Of a stretch of DNA of 13,703 nt, positions 5,823 through 13,329 are shown in pieces. The stretch covers positions 1 to 13,703 of the forward strand of contig CAMHBE010000019.1 in the NCBI GenBank assembly GCA_946183095.1, read 5' to 3'. Position 1 is the stretch's first letter. Every line of letters begins with the position of its first letter. The position numbers and the translations under genes are program-made. The stretch is from an uncultured Clostridia bacterium. GTDB taxonomy: Bacteria > Bacillota > Clostridia > Oscillospirales > Ruminococcaceae. The notes under the pieces were generated by a model that ran no database searches, had not been told where the DNA came from, and was given only the letters and a program-made list of their open reading frames with translations.

Positions 5823-8099
5823 ATGGAAGCAACAGCAGAGAAAGAGCTAAAGCCGCAGGGAGACCTCGTATTTGCCCTTGATATCGGTACCCGCACGGTA
5901 GTGGGGGTCGTGGGCGAATACATAGATGACAAGTTCTATCTTCAGGACTACGTCAGCGTTCCGCATACCAAGCGGGCAATGGTTGACGGTCAGGTGGAGG
6001 ATATCAAGCAGGTCGCAAAGATAGTTGCGCAGGCAAAGGGCATCCTCGAAGAGCGCAACGGTGTGCAGCTCACGAAAGTGTCTATCGCGGCAGCGGGACG
6101 TGCGCTCAAGACCGTACAGGTGCAGATGGAGTTCGATGTTTCCGACCGCGACGGGCTTACCGAGGATATCGTAAAGTCCATGGAGGTCGAAACGATACAG
6201 AAGGCACAGTCTATGCTGGATGCGAGCAACACCGGCAGAACGCTGTTCTATTGCGTCGGACACTCGATAATCAGCTATAAGCTCGACGATTACAAGATCA
6301 TAAGCCTCGAAGGACACAAGGGTGACAGGGTGACTATCGACCTCGTTGCGGCATTCCTGCCCAGCATAGTTGTTGAAGGGCTGTACTCCGTAATGGATAT
6401 CAACGGGCTTGAAGTAACGAGCCTTACGCTGGAGCCTATCGCTGCGATGAACGTTATAGTTCCGCCCGAGATACGCCTTATAAACATTGCGCTCATAGAT
6501 ATCGGCGCGGGTACATCGGATATCGCGATAGCGAAGAACGGCTCCGTCGTGGCTTATGCAATGGCTACCACTGCGGGCGACGAGATAACGGAGGAGATAA
6601 TCCGCACCTACCTCGTTGATTTCAACACCGCGGAGAGGATAAAGCAGAGCTGCTCAAACGGTGATGAAGAGATAGAGTACCGCGACATACTCGGCAATCC
6701 TCACAAGGCTAAAGGCTCGGATGTATCAAAGATGCTGACTCCCGCGGTGGAATCCCTCGCGGACACTATCTGCAACGCTATAACCGAGGCTAACGGCGCA
6801 TCGCCCGCCGCGGTATTCCTCGTAGGCGGCGGCAGCCTTATCGAAGGTCTTACCCCGCTTGTAGCCGAAAAACTCGGCATCGACGAAACGAGGGTAGCGA
6901 TAGGCGGCGGCGACTTCCTCAAAAATGTGGATGAATGCGGCGCAAAGCTCGGCGCGGAGTACGTTACACCGCTCGGTATCGCGGTAACGTCAATGCTCGA
7001 ACAGGGTTACGATTTCTCTGTGATAACCGTGAACGACAGCAAGGTGCGCGTGTTCGACACGAAGCAGCTCAGCGTTTACGAGGCTCTCACCATTGCGGGC
7101 TACAAGTCCCACGAGATAATGGGCAGGAGCGGCAGGAACCTCACATATACGCTCAACGGAGCAAGAAGAACGATCAAGGGCGGTGCAATGACACCGGCGG
7201 AAGTGTTCGTGAACGAGCGCCCCGCGTCAATCATGACAAAGGTCACACAGGGCGACAGGATCCGCATTTCTCCCGCCATGAGCGGCTACAACGCTACCGC
7301 AACTTTGTCGGATGTTGTCGGATATGACCGTTTCAACAGCGGTGTCGTGGAATTCGGCGGCGACAAGTACGCTATCGGCATGAGAGCTGTGGTGAACGGC
7401 GAAAAGAAGGATCCCGACTATCAGATACAGCCGCTCGACAGCATCGAGACTTCCGGCATCGTCACGTTCGGCGACCTGCTGCGTATCGTTGAAGGCGGCA
7501 CGGATGGCGTGGAATATCGCGTCGGAGAGGACCCGATAACCGAAGACTACGTTCTCGAAAACGGCGATGTCATCCGTATGTATGACAGCTACGGCAATAT
7601 CATCGGCGAGAATATCGAAGTTCCCGAAAAGCCTGCTCCCGCACCGGCTCCCGAGCCCGAAAACAACGGTCCTGTGGTAGCGATAAGAGTTGCGGACCTT
7701 GAAGCCGCACAGAATGAAAATAACGGGGAAAACGCGGAGGAGAGCGCGGAGAATACCGAAGAAGATGCAGACGGTGAAACTGCGGATGCCGCAAACACGG
7801 ATAAAACCGCCGAGCCTGCGGAAGAAGCTCCCGTAAAGCCCATAAAGTCCGCTATACCCTTCAACGGCGGCGGCATACACGTTGAGATAAACGGTGACGA
7901 GGTGATACTGCCCCCCAGAAACGGTGACTATATCCTGCTCGACCTGCTCAACAGCATCAACATCGACCCCGCTGTTCCCAACAGCGAGATCGTCCTTGAA
8001 ATAAACGGCGCTCCCGCCAATTTCAGCAGCTATATCTCCAACGGCGATAAGGCTGTCATAAAGGTTCAGGAAAGACAGGAGAGAAAGATAGCTAAATGA
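5823..8099 (+). CDS. FtsA-like actin-fold protein with extended C-terminus
   Basis: An actin/Hsp70-fold ATPase related to FtsA and PilM; true FtsA is about 410-430 residues, this has 758. The core (about 15-400) shows phosphate-1 ALDIGTRTVVGVVGE near the start, an SHS2/1C-like insert (about 80-130), phosphate-2 IDIGAGTSD with D226, and the adenosine motif FLVGGGSLIEGL around G335-G337. Beyond it come three degenerate repeats sharing a P-x9-GD spacing (P467/G477, P571/G581, P731/G741). A low-complexity Pro/Ala then Glu/Asn-rich linker (about 600-670) separates the last one. No transmembrane segment or obvious C-terminal amphipathic membrane helix is visible. It lies 54 bases after rpoD and overlaps the mannanase gene start by 4 bases. 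Role in division or envelope assembly is inferred from family; partners are unknown. Confidence 0.82.
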   Translation: MEATAEKELKPQGDLVFALDIGTRTVVGVVGEYIDDKFYLQDYVSVPHTKRAMVDGQVEDIKQVAKIVAQAKGILEERNGVQLTKVSIAAAGRALKTVQVQMEFDVSDRDGLTEDIVKSMEVETIQKAQSMLDASNTGRTLFYCVGHSIISYKLDDYKIISLEGHKGDRVTIDLVAAFLPSIVVEGLYSVMDINGLEVTSLTLEPIAAMNVIVPPEIRLINIALIDIGAGTSDIAIAKNGSVVAYAMATTAGDEITEEIIRTYLVDFNTAERIKQSCSNGDEEIEYRDILGNPHKAKGSDVSKMLTPAVESLADTICNAITEANGASPAAVFLVGGGSLIEGLTPLVAEKLGIDETRVAIGGGDFLKNVDECGAKLGAEYVTPLGIAVTSMLEQGYDFSVITVNDSKVRVFDTKQLSVYEALTIAGYKSHEIMGRSGRNLTYTLNGARRTIKGGAMTPAEVFVNERPASIMTKVTQGDRIRISPAMSGYNATATLSDVVGYDRFNSGVVEFGGDKYAIGMRAVVNGEKKDPDYQIQPLDSIETSGIVTFGDLLRIVEGGTDGVEYRVGEDPITEDYVLENGDVIRMYDSYGNIIGENIEVPEKPAPAPAPEPENNGPVVAIRVADLEAAQNENNGENAEESAENTEEDADGETADAANTDKTAEPAEEAPVKPIKSAIPFNGGGIHVEINGDEVILPPRNGDYILLDLLNSINIDPAVPNSEIVLEINGAPANFSSYISNGDKAVIKVQERQERKIAK

Positions 8100-9769
8100 A
8101 GCTGAAAGCATACCGCCGGAGCCTCACTGCGCTCGTGCTGACTGCGGCGCTCACGGCTCTTGCGGGCTGCGGCACCGAGATAAAGTACGGCGAAGTGACG
8201 CTCCCGCCGGAATATACGGTCACGGAGAACGACCCCGACGCGACCAAGGAGATACAGCAGGAGACTATGATAATACCCGACCTGCTGTCGCATGACACCT
8301 ACTCTCCGAGCGATTTCATCGTTGACCCGGCGGAATTTGAGGAAACATACCAGCTTGAGTTCAACTCCGACGCGCAGTCATATACCAGCGGGCTTACCGG
8401 CTTCAACGGCACCGGCTTTATCTGTTTGTCGGACAACGCCTATGCTTCGCTGACCGTGACAGTTCCCACATCACAGCACTACGATATCGGCGTGCGGCTT
8501 TGCAGCAACAACACAAAGGTCGCTGTCATCGTCGGCGGCAGCGGTGCTGTAGTCCCGTCATACGACGGCGCATACAATACCGTTGACGGCACCGAAGCGG
8601 GCGCCGTTTATGCGGGCGGCGGGAACGAATTCGATACATACAAGCTGCGCGGCGTGTACCTCAACAGGGGCGAGAACCGTATAACGCTGCAAGTCCTGAC
8701 GGGTGCGGCGTACATCGACGAACTTACTGTGAAGAACGCCGATACCGTGCCAAAACTGGCTTATGAGATATCGAACTCGCCCGTTGACCCCAACGCGTCC
8801 ATGAATGTAAAGACCGTGAAGCGCTACCTCGCCGACGTTTACGGCAACCGTGTCATTACCGGGCAATACTGTTCTTCCGGCACCGAGACCGAGATAAACG
8901 CCATATATATGGCTACCGGAAGATACGCGGCTATGAGGTGCGCGGATCTCGGCATATTCACCGAATACTACGACGGCTACGACAAAAACGACGAGAATGA
9001 GATAAACACCGCGGCAAACTGGTGGAAACGCGGCGGTCTGGTCAGCTACACATGGTACTGGCAGTCACCGCAGGAGGAGAAGTCCTCGTGTTTTGCGAAA
9101 CTCACTGATTTCGACCTGAAAAAGGCTGTTACCGAAGATGATATCGCCGTGCTCAGTCCTGCATCTCTCGAAGCCTACGTCCAGACCGGACGCATCAGCC
9201 ATGAATGTGCGATGCTGATAAACGACATGGACGCTGTCGCGCAGAAGCTGAAGCTGCTCGAAGCGCAGGACGTGCCTGTGCTGTTCCGTCCGCTCCCCGA
9301 AGCCGGAAACGGCTGGTACTGGTGGGGCTGTGACGCGGAAAGCGGAAGGTGGCTGTACAAGTTCCTGTTCAGGCGCTACACGGAGTATCATCAGCTCACC
9401 AACCTGCTGTGGGTATGGGACGGCGAGAGCTACGACTATTACCCCGGTGACGAGTATGCCGACTTCATTGGCATGGACATCTACACCGGCAGCAATATTT
9501 CCGGCAATGCCCGTATGCTTGACGCTATCGCCTACACAATAAAATGCAGGGGCACCGCGCTTACCGAGTGCGGGCGGATCCCCGACCCCGATCTTATCGC
9601 GCGTGACAATGCCTACTGGCTGTGGTTCGCGCTGTGGAAGGGCGACTACATCATCAACAGCGACGGCACCATACAGTATTCCCACGTTACATCGACGGAA
9701 CTTGACAAGGCATACAACAACGAGCTTTTCATCACTCTCGATGAACTGCCCGACTTTTCAAGATACTGA
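8096..9769 (+). CDS. GH26 beta-mannanase, predicted lipoprotein with CBM35-like domain
   Basis: Predicted to cut beta-1,4-mannan or glucomannan outside the cell. Residues 1-25 form a lipoprotein signal: basic start, hydrophobic stretch, lipobox LAGC with C25, so the protein should be tethered to the outer membrane face. Residues about 84-217 are beta-rich and resemble a CBM6/35-type carbohydrate-binding module. The GH26 domain (about 235-545) has E402 in RPLPEAGNGWYWWG as acid/base and E491 in ALTECGR as nucleophile, 89 residues apart. Two usual histidines are changed: the residue before the acid/base Glu is Pro rather than His, and SYTWYWQSP has Tyr where WHW is common. The start codon overlaps the previous stop (ATGA); an AGGAG lies about 14 bases upstream. 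Substrate specificity (mannan, or another GH26 activity) cannot be settled from sequence. Confidence 0.85.
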   Translation: MKLKAYRRSLTALVLTAALTALAGCGTEIKYGEVTLPPEYTVTENDPDATKEIQQETMIIPDLLSHDTYSPSDFIVDPAEFEETYQLEFNSDAQSYTSGLTGFNGTGFICLSDNAYASLTVTVPTSQHYDIGVRLCSNNTKVAVIVGGSGAVVPSYDGAYNTVDGTEAGAVYAGGGNEFDTYKLRGVYLNRGENRITLQVLTGAAYIDELTVKNADTVPKLAYEISNSPVDPNASMNVKTVKRYLADVYGNRVITGQYCSSGTETEINAIYMATGRYAAMRCADLGIFTEYYDGYDKNDENEINTAANWWKRGGLVSYTWYWQSPQEEKSSCFAKLTDFDLKKAVTEDDIAVLSPASLEAYVQTGRISHECAMLINDMDAVAQKLKLLEAQDVPVLFRPLPEAGNGWYWWGCDAESGRWLYKFLFRRYTEYHQLTNLLWVWDGESYDYYPGDEYADFIGMDIYTGSNISGNARMLDAIAYTIKCRGTALTECGRIPDPDLIARDNAYWLWFALWKGDYIINSDGTIQYSHVTSTELDKAYNNELFITLDELPDFSRY

Positions 9770-9808
9770 TGCTGACTGCTGTGGTCCTGGATAATTTTTG
9801 CGGCACAA

Positions 9809-9841
9809 AAGCCCCTGCATCCTTTACGGACGCGGGGGCTT
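9809..9841. terminator. Terminator shared by convergent genes
   Basis: A 14-bp stem, 9809-9822 with 9828-9841, encloses TTTAC; it has one wobble pair and one A-C mismatch, and a GC-rich run of CCCC against GGGG. It lies between the mannanase gene (+) and the DUF1508 gene (-), which point at each other. The minus-strand side ends in CTTTTG and the plus-strand side in CTTAGCTTTC, so the T-run is short on both. It can plausibly stop transcription from both sides. Confidence 0.72.
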
Positions 9842-9878
9842 AGCTTTCTGATAAAATCTGCGCTTCCTTGTTACGGCG

Positions 9879-10262
9879 TTACTTCTGTTCGTCGGGTTCG
9901 ATAACAGGGGCGTTCACGGAATTTTTCTTGACGCTCTCAATGCCGTTCTTGCAGTTTGCTTTGGAAGTGTAGCCTTCGCTGACTGCGATGACCTGACCGT
10001 TTTTGGCTTTGAGCCTGAAACGGAATTCGCCCGCCTTGTCGCTGTAGATCTCAAACTTCGGATTTTTCTCGTTCTGATAGCCTTCGACAGTATGATCTTC
10101 AACAGCAGCGTCGGGCGCGTTTGCCTCAACGCTCTTTATTCCGCCCTTTACCGCATCGAGGGAGGAATAGACCTCGCCGCCAGTGGCGATCATTTCACCG
10201 TTAGCTGCTTTAAGTCCGAAAGTGAAACCGGTTTTAGTGTGATTGATGACAAATTTTCCCAT
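9879..10262 (-). CDS. Two-repeat DUF1508 (YegP-like) protein
   Basis: A small protein of 127 residues made of two tandem DUF1508 repeats, at 3-50 and 69-118. Each has the family pattern: a beta strand ending in F-x-F/R-L-K-A-x-N-G, then a strand around I-A, then Y-[ST]-S/K and a helix starting at about K-N/G-G-I. FGLKAANGEMIA and FRLKAKNGQVIA are the clearest match between the copies. The start was placed at 10262 rather than the earlier ATG at 10292, because a strong AAGGAGAT precedes it. The family's function is not established; members are small, soluble and often duplicated. It has its own strong promoter and is tandem with cbp, but separated from it by a terminator. Confidence 0.88.
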   Translation of the reverse strand: MGKFVINHTKTGFTFGLKAANGEMIATGGEVYSSLDAVKGGIKSVEANAPDAAVEDHTVEGYQNEKNPKFEIYSDKAGEFRFRLKAKNGQVIAVSEGYTSKANCKNGIESVKKNSVNAPVIEPDEQK

Positions 10263-10266
10263 ACTT

Positions 10267-10274
10267 ATCTCCTT
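10267..10274 (-). promoter_or_regulatory. Ribosome binding site fixing the DUF1508 start
   Basis: On the minus strand AAGGAGAT lies 4 bases before the ATG at 10262 (6 from AGGAG), which is near ideal. The in-frame ATG at 10292 has no comparable site, so 10262 is preferred. Confidence 0.85.
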
Positions 10275-10355
10275 TCCGAAATGCCGCAGCATAACACGAT
10301 CTTTCAGAACAAACGTTATATCTGCATTTATTTGCCTATGATAGTTTATATAATT

Positions 10356-10384
10356 ATTATATCAATATATCGTTCAATTGTCAA
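10356..10384 (-). promoter_or_regulatory. Consensus promoter of the DUF1508 gene
   Basis: On the minus strand, TTGACA (10379-10384), a 17-bp spacer and TATAAT (10356-10361) match the sigma-70/SigA consensus exactly. Transcription would start near 10350, giving a leader of about 85-90 bases. The leader can form small hairpins (for example ATGC-TGCG-GCAT near 10282-10293) but no known riboswitch was recognised. The 372 bp between cbp and this gene hold only this promoter, the cbp terminator and the 84-bp fold-back; no other gene is seen. Confidence 0.85.
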
Positions 10385-10506
10385 GTGAAATTGTGTTTTT
10401 TTACCCCATTCTTTTTATACATATTGTTATCTCATGGCATTTCCGCCTTGTATTGTGATATGTGTTTATATATCGGCAATAATCTCCTCTTCCCGATAGT
10501 ATGTGA

Positions 10507-10590
10507 CCGGACGCTTTTTGCGTGTCAATAAAGTGGTTGCAGAGGCACATTCACGCTGCGTCTGCTTAACTGACACGCAAAAGCGACCGA
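10507..10590. repeat. 84-bp fold-back downstream of cbp
   Basis: The ends are near-perfect inverted repeats: 10507-10527 with 10571-10590, pairing at 18 of 20 positions with one extra T on the left. A second arm pair nests inside: GTTGCAGA (10536-10543) with TCTGCTTAAC (10561-10570), two bases bulged. The right arm's GCGACCG also belongs to the cbp terminator stem, so the two structures are mutually exclusive. No ORF or known RNA family was recognised. Confidence 0.7.
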
Positions 10591-10608
10591 TGATATCCAC
10601 CGGTCGCT
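10582..10608 (-). terminator. Intrinsic terminator after cbp
   Basis: On the minus strand, a perfect 8-bp stem (AGCGACCG/CGGTCGCT, 10601-10608 with 10582-10589) with an 11-base loop is followed directly by TTTGCG. It begins about 27 bases after the cbp stop. The T-run is short, so it may be only partly efficient. Confidence 0.68.
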
Positions 10609-10634
10609 CAAACTTGCTATTGGGTCATCTTTTA

Positions 10635-13136
10635 TCAGCCGAGTTCAACTTCTACCTCGTGAGTGCCGTTTGCAAATACGGGGATGAGGCAGCCGTCAAC
10701 AGCCTTGCCGTCCACTGTCATCGACTTTACGCCGCTGGAAACGTGGTTCGGGTTCTTGACTGTGATGTTGTATGTTGCACCTCTGAACAGACGGGAGATC
10801 TTGAAGCCGTCCCAAGCCTTCGGGATCGAGGGGCTTATCTCCAGACCGTCGTACTTCGGCTTAACGCCGAGGATGTACTGCGAGATAGCAACGAAGTTCC
10901 ATGCCGCCGTACCTGTCAGCCAGCTGTTCTTTGCTTCACCGTGACGGGTAGCGTCCTTGCCGGCGATCATCTGCGCGTAAACGTAAGGCTCGGTGCGGTG
11001 CAGATCGGAGTGTTCCTCGCGGAATGCGGGAGCTATCTTCGAGTAATACTCGAACGCCTTGTCTCCGCGGCCTACAGCAGCTTCCGCGCACATGATCCAC
11101 GCGTTGTTGTGGCAGAAGATACCCGCGTTCTCCTTGTATCCGGCGGGATATGTGGAGATCTCACCGTACTGGATATAGTAATGTGTGAATGCGGGGTTGT
11201 TGAGAACAAGACCGTGGTCGGAGTTCAGATACTTGTCAACGCTGTCGAGGGTCTTGATGTCGTCTCCGGTCTCCTTGCCGAGACCCGCGAGAACGCAGAA
11301 GCCCTGCGGTTCAATGAATATCTTGCCTTCCTCACACTCGTGGGAGCCGACCTTCTGACCGTTGTGGTCGTATGCACGGAGGAACCATTCGCCGTCGAAG
11401 CCGTACTTCATGGTAGCTTCCTTCATCTTGGCAACTTCCGCGTCGGCGCGCTTAGCTTCTTCCTCGTCGCCCATAAGTCTGCACATTGCGGCATACTCGG
11501 GACCTATGAAGCAGAACATACCCGCGATCATCACGGATTCCGCTATCTGGCTGTAGAACGGCGGATCCTTGAACATTTCCTTGTTGTTGTAGGTCTGGAA
11601 GGATTCACCTGGCTTGTCGGAGAAGCAGGAGAGGTTAAGGCAGTCGTTCCAGTCAGCACGTCCGCTGAGCGGCAGTCCGTGAGGACCTACCTTGCGAACG
11701 ACGTGGTTGAATGCGCGCTTCATGTGATCGAGCATGGAAGCTGCCTTGCTGTCATCGTTCTCGTAAGGCACTACCTCGTCGAGTATAGACTTGTCGCCTG
11801 TTTCCTTGATGTATGCTGCGACCGCGAGTATCATCCACAGCGGGTCGTCATTGAAGTTCGAGCCGAGCTCGTGATTGCCCTTCTTTGTGAGCGGCTGGTA
11901 CTGGTGGTATGCACCGCCGTCTTCGAGCATCGTAGCGGCAAGGTCAAGCACACGCTCTCTTGCGCGTTCGGGTATCTGATGCACGAAGCCGAGGAGATCC
12001 TGGTTAGAGTCGCGGAAGCCCATCCCTCTGCCGATACCGCTCTCAAAGTAAGACGCGGAACGTGACATATTGAATGTGACCATGCACTGATACTGATTCC
12101 AGATGTTGACCATTCTGTTGACCTTCTCGTCGGGGGATTCAACATGATACTGGCAGAGCAGATCATCCCAGTAAGCCTTGAGATCTGCGAACAGCTTGTC
12201 CGCCTTTTCTGCGGTATCGACCATTGCGATCATCTCATGCGCCTTGGTCTTGTTTATTATATTCTTCTTGCTGTTTGCGGTGGTAATGATCTTGTCGTCG
12301 GGGGTGAGATCGGGCGCGAATTTCTCTTCGGGCTTGTTCTCAACATAACCGAGCACGAACACATAGTCCTTGCTCTCGCCCGCTTCAAGGCTCACGTCGA
12401 TGTAGTGGGAAGCGATAGGCGACCAGCCGTCCGCAACGGAATTGCTGGGCGAGCCCTTGAATACGCTCTGTGCCTCGCCGAAACCGTTGTACAGACCGAG
12501 GAAGCTCTCTCTGTCGGTATCGAAGCCGCTTATCTTTGCGTTTACGGAATAGAAAGCGTAATGATCGCGTCTTTCCTTGTATTCGGTCTTATGGTAGATA
12601 GTGCTGCCCTCTATCTCAACTTCGCCGGTGTTGAAGTTTCTCTGGAAGTTGGTGGAGTCGTCCTGCGCATCCCACAGGCACCATTCGATGAAGCTGAACA
12701 GCTTTATCTTCTTGAATTCTCCGGTGTTGTTGGTGACAGTCACCTTCTGAACTTCTCCGTTGAAGTTCTGGGGAACGAAATAAGTCACCTTTGCTTCGAT
12801 GCCCTTGTATGCGCCCTTGATGATCGTGTAGCCCATACCGTGACGGCACTCATAGCTGTCGAGGTCTTTCTTGACGGGCGACCAGCCGGGGTTCCATACA
12901 TTTCCGTCGTCGTTGATATAGAAGTAACGTCCGCCCATATCCACGGGGACGTTGTTATAGCGATAGCGTGTGATGCGGCGCAGTCTTGCGTCCTTGTAGA
13001 AGCTGTAACCGCCCGCGGTATTTGATATAAGCGAGAAGAAACCCTGTGTTCCGAGGTAGTTTATCCACGGGTAGGGAGTTTTTGGCGACGTGATGACATA
13101 CTCTTTGTTGGCATCGTCGAAGTAACCGAATTTCAT
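10635..13136 (-). CDS. cbp: Cellobiose phosphorylase (GH94)
   Basis: Splits cellobiose with inorganic phosphate into glucose 1-phosphate and glucose in the cytosol, saving ATP compared with hydrolysis. At 833 residues it is the length of cellobiose phosphorylases and shorter than cellodextrin phosphorylases (about 980). The N-terminus [16 protein letters not shown] and the stretch [20 protein letters not shown] are hallmarks of the group, followed by [14 protein letters not shown]. An N-terminal beta-sandwich (about 1-270) leads to the (alpha/alpha)6 catalytic barrel, where [12 protein letters not shown] holds D495 and D498, the site of the family's general acid. No signal peptide is present, as expected for a cytosolic enzyme fed by transporters. 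An AAAGGA lies about 12 bases before the ATG at 13136. It has its own promoter, an upstream LacI-type operator and a downstream terminator, so it looks monocistronic. Confidence 0.96.
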   Translation of the reverse strand: MKFGYFDDANKEYVITSPKTPYPWINYLGTQGFFSLISNTAGGYSFYKDARLRRITRYRYNNVPVDMGGRYFYINDDGNVWNPGWSPVKKDLDSYECRHGMGYTIIKGAYKGIEAKVTYFVPQNFNGEVQKVTVTNNTGEFKKIKLFSFIEWCLWDAQDDSTNFQRNFNTGEVEIEGSTIYHKTEYKERRDHYAFYSVNAKISGFDTDRESFLGLYNGFGEAQSVFKGSPSNSVADGWSPIASHYIDVSLEAGESKDYVFVLGYVENKPEEKFAPDLTPDDKIITTANSKKNIINKTKAHEMIAMVDTAEKADKLFADLKAYWDDLLCQYHVESPDEKVNRMVNIWNQYQCMVTFNMSRSASYFESGIGRGMGFRDSNQDLLGFVHQIPERARERVLDLAATMLEDGGAYHQYQPLTKKGNHELGSNFNDDPLWMILAVAAYIKETGDKSILDEVVPYENDDSKAASMLDHMKRAFNHVVRKVGPHGLPLSGRADWNDCLNLSCFSDKPGESFQTYNNKEMFKDPPFYSQIAESVMIAGMFCFIGPEYAAMCRLMGDEEEAKRADAEVAKMKEATMKYGFDGEWFLRAYDHNGQKVGSHECEEGKIFIEPQGFCVLAGLGKETGDDIKTLDSVDKYLNSDHGLVLNNPAFTHYYIQYGEISTYPAGYKENAGIFCHNNAWIMCAEAAVGRGDKAFEYYSKIAPAFREEHSDLHRTEPYVYAQMIAGKDATRHGEAKNSWLTGTAAWNFVAISQYILGVKPKYDGLEISPSIPKAWDGFKISRLFRGATYNITVKNPNHVSSGVKSMTVDGKAVDGCLIPVFANGTHEVEVELG

Positions 13137-13206
13137 TGGATTTACCAGTCCTTTCTTTGAGGGGAGCCTGATATACGTTCACGGCATTCCCGTACATGAT
13201 ATATCA

Positions 13207-13235
13207 ATTATATAATATTTTGGCAAAAATATCAA
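13207..13235 (-). promoter_or_regulatory. Promoter of cbp
   Basis: On the minus strand, TTGATA (13230-13235), a 17-bp spacer and TATAAT (13207-13212) form a near-consensus sigma-70/SigA promoter. The start site should fall near 13200, giving a leader of about 64 bases that includes an ACGG-GAATG-CCGT hairpin. Surrounding DNA is very A/T-rich. Confidence 0.82.
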
Positions 13236-13239
13236 TAAT

Positions 13240-13253
13240 TGTAATCGGTTACA
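13240..13253. promoter_or_regulatory. LacI-family-type operator upstream of cbp
   Basis: TGTAATCGGTTACA fits the LacI/CcpA-family operator pattern TGTAA-N-CG-N-TTACA exactly, with a central CG and 5-bp perfect half-sites. It lies 4 bp upstream of the -35 box, centred about 46 bases before the likely start. A site there could serve an activator-like CcpA site or a repressor that blocks polymerase; a GlyR-like sugar sensor is another option. No regulator gene is in the window. Confidence 0.7.
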
Positions 13254-13329
13254 TAAAATTTTACAATCACGACAATTTTGTTGAATGTTTTTGTGCAATT
13301 GCAACAAACGACAAAGCCTGTTATTTTGT

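Noticed and set aside
7227..8111. Minus-strand open frame (294 codons) opposite the FtsA-like gene
   Set aside because: Antisense to a gene with clear actin-fold motifs and translational coupling on the other strand.
10092..10388. Plus-strand frame (98 codons) over the DUF1508 start and its promoter
   Set aside because: Overlaps the DUF1508 coding region and the consensus promoter on the opposite strand, with no ribosome binding site.
10503..12065. Long plus-strand open frame (520 codons) opposite the cbp gene
   Set aside because: It lies antisense to the clearly recognised GH94 gene, has no convincing ribosome binding site, and its residue composition (Cys-, Arg- and Val-rich) is that of an antisense frame of a codon-biased gene.
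12144..13025. Second plus-strand open frame (293 codons) opposite cbp
   Set aside because: Antisense to the conserved N-terminal half of cellobiose phosphorylase; no recognisable domain and no start signal.
13291..13307. GCAATTGC palindrome upstream of the cbp operator as a second regulator site
   Set aside because: Only the 8-bp core is symmetric and the flanks are out of register; in such A/T-rich DNA this is expected by chance.
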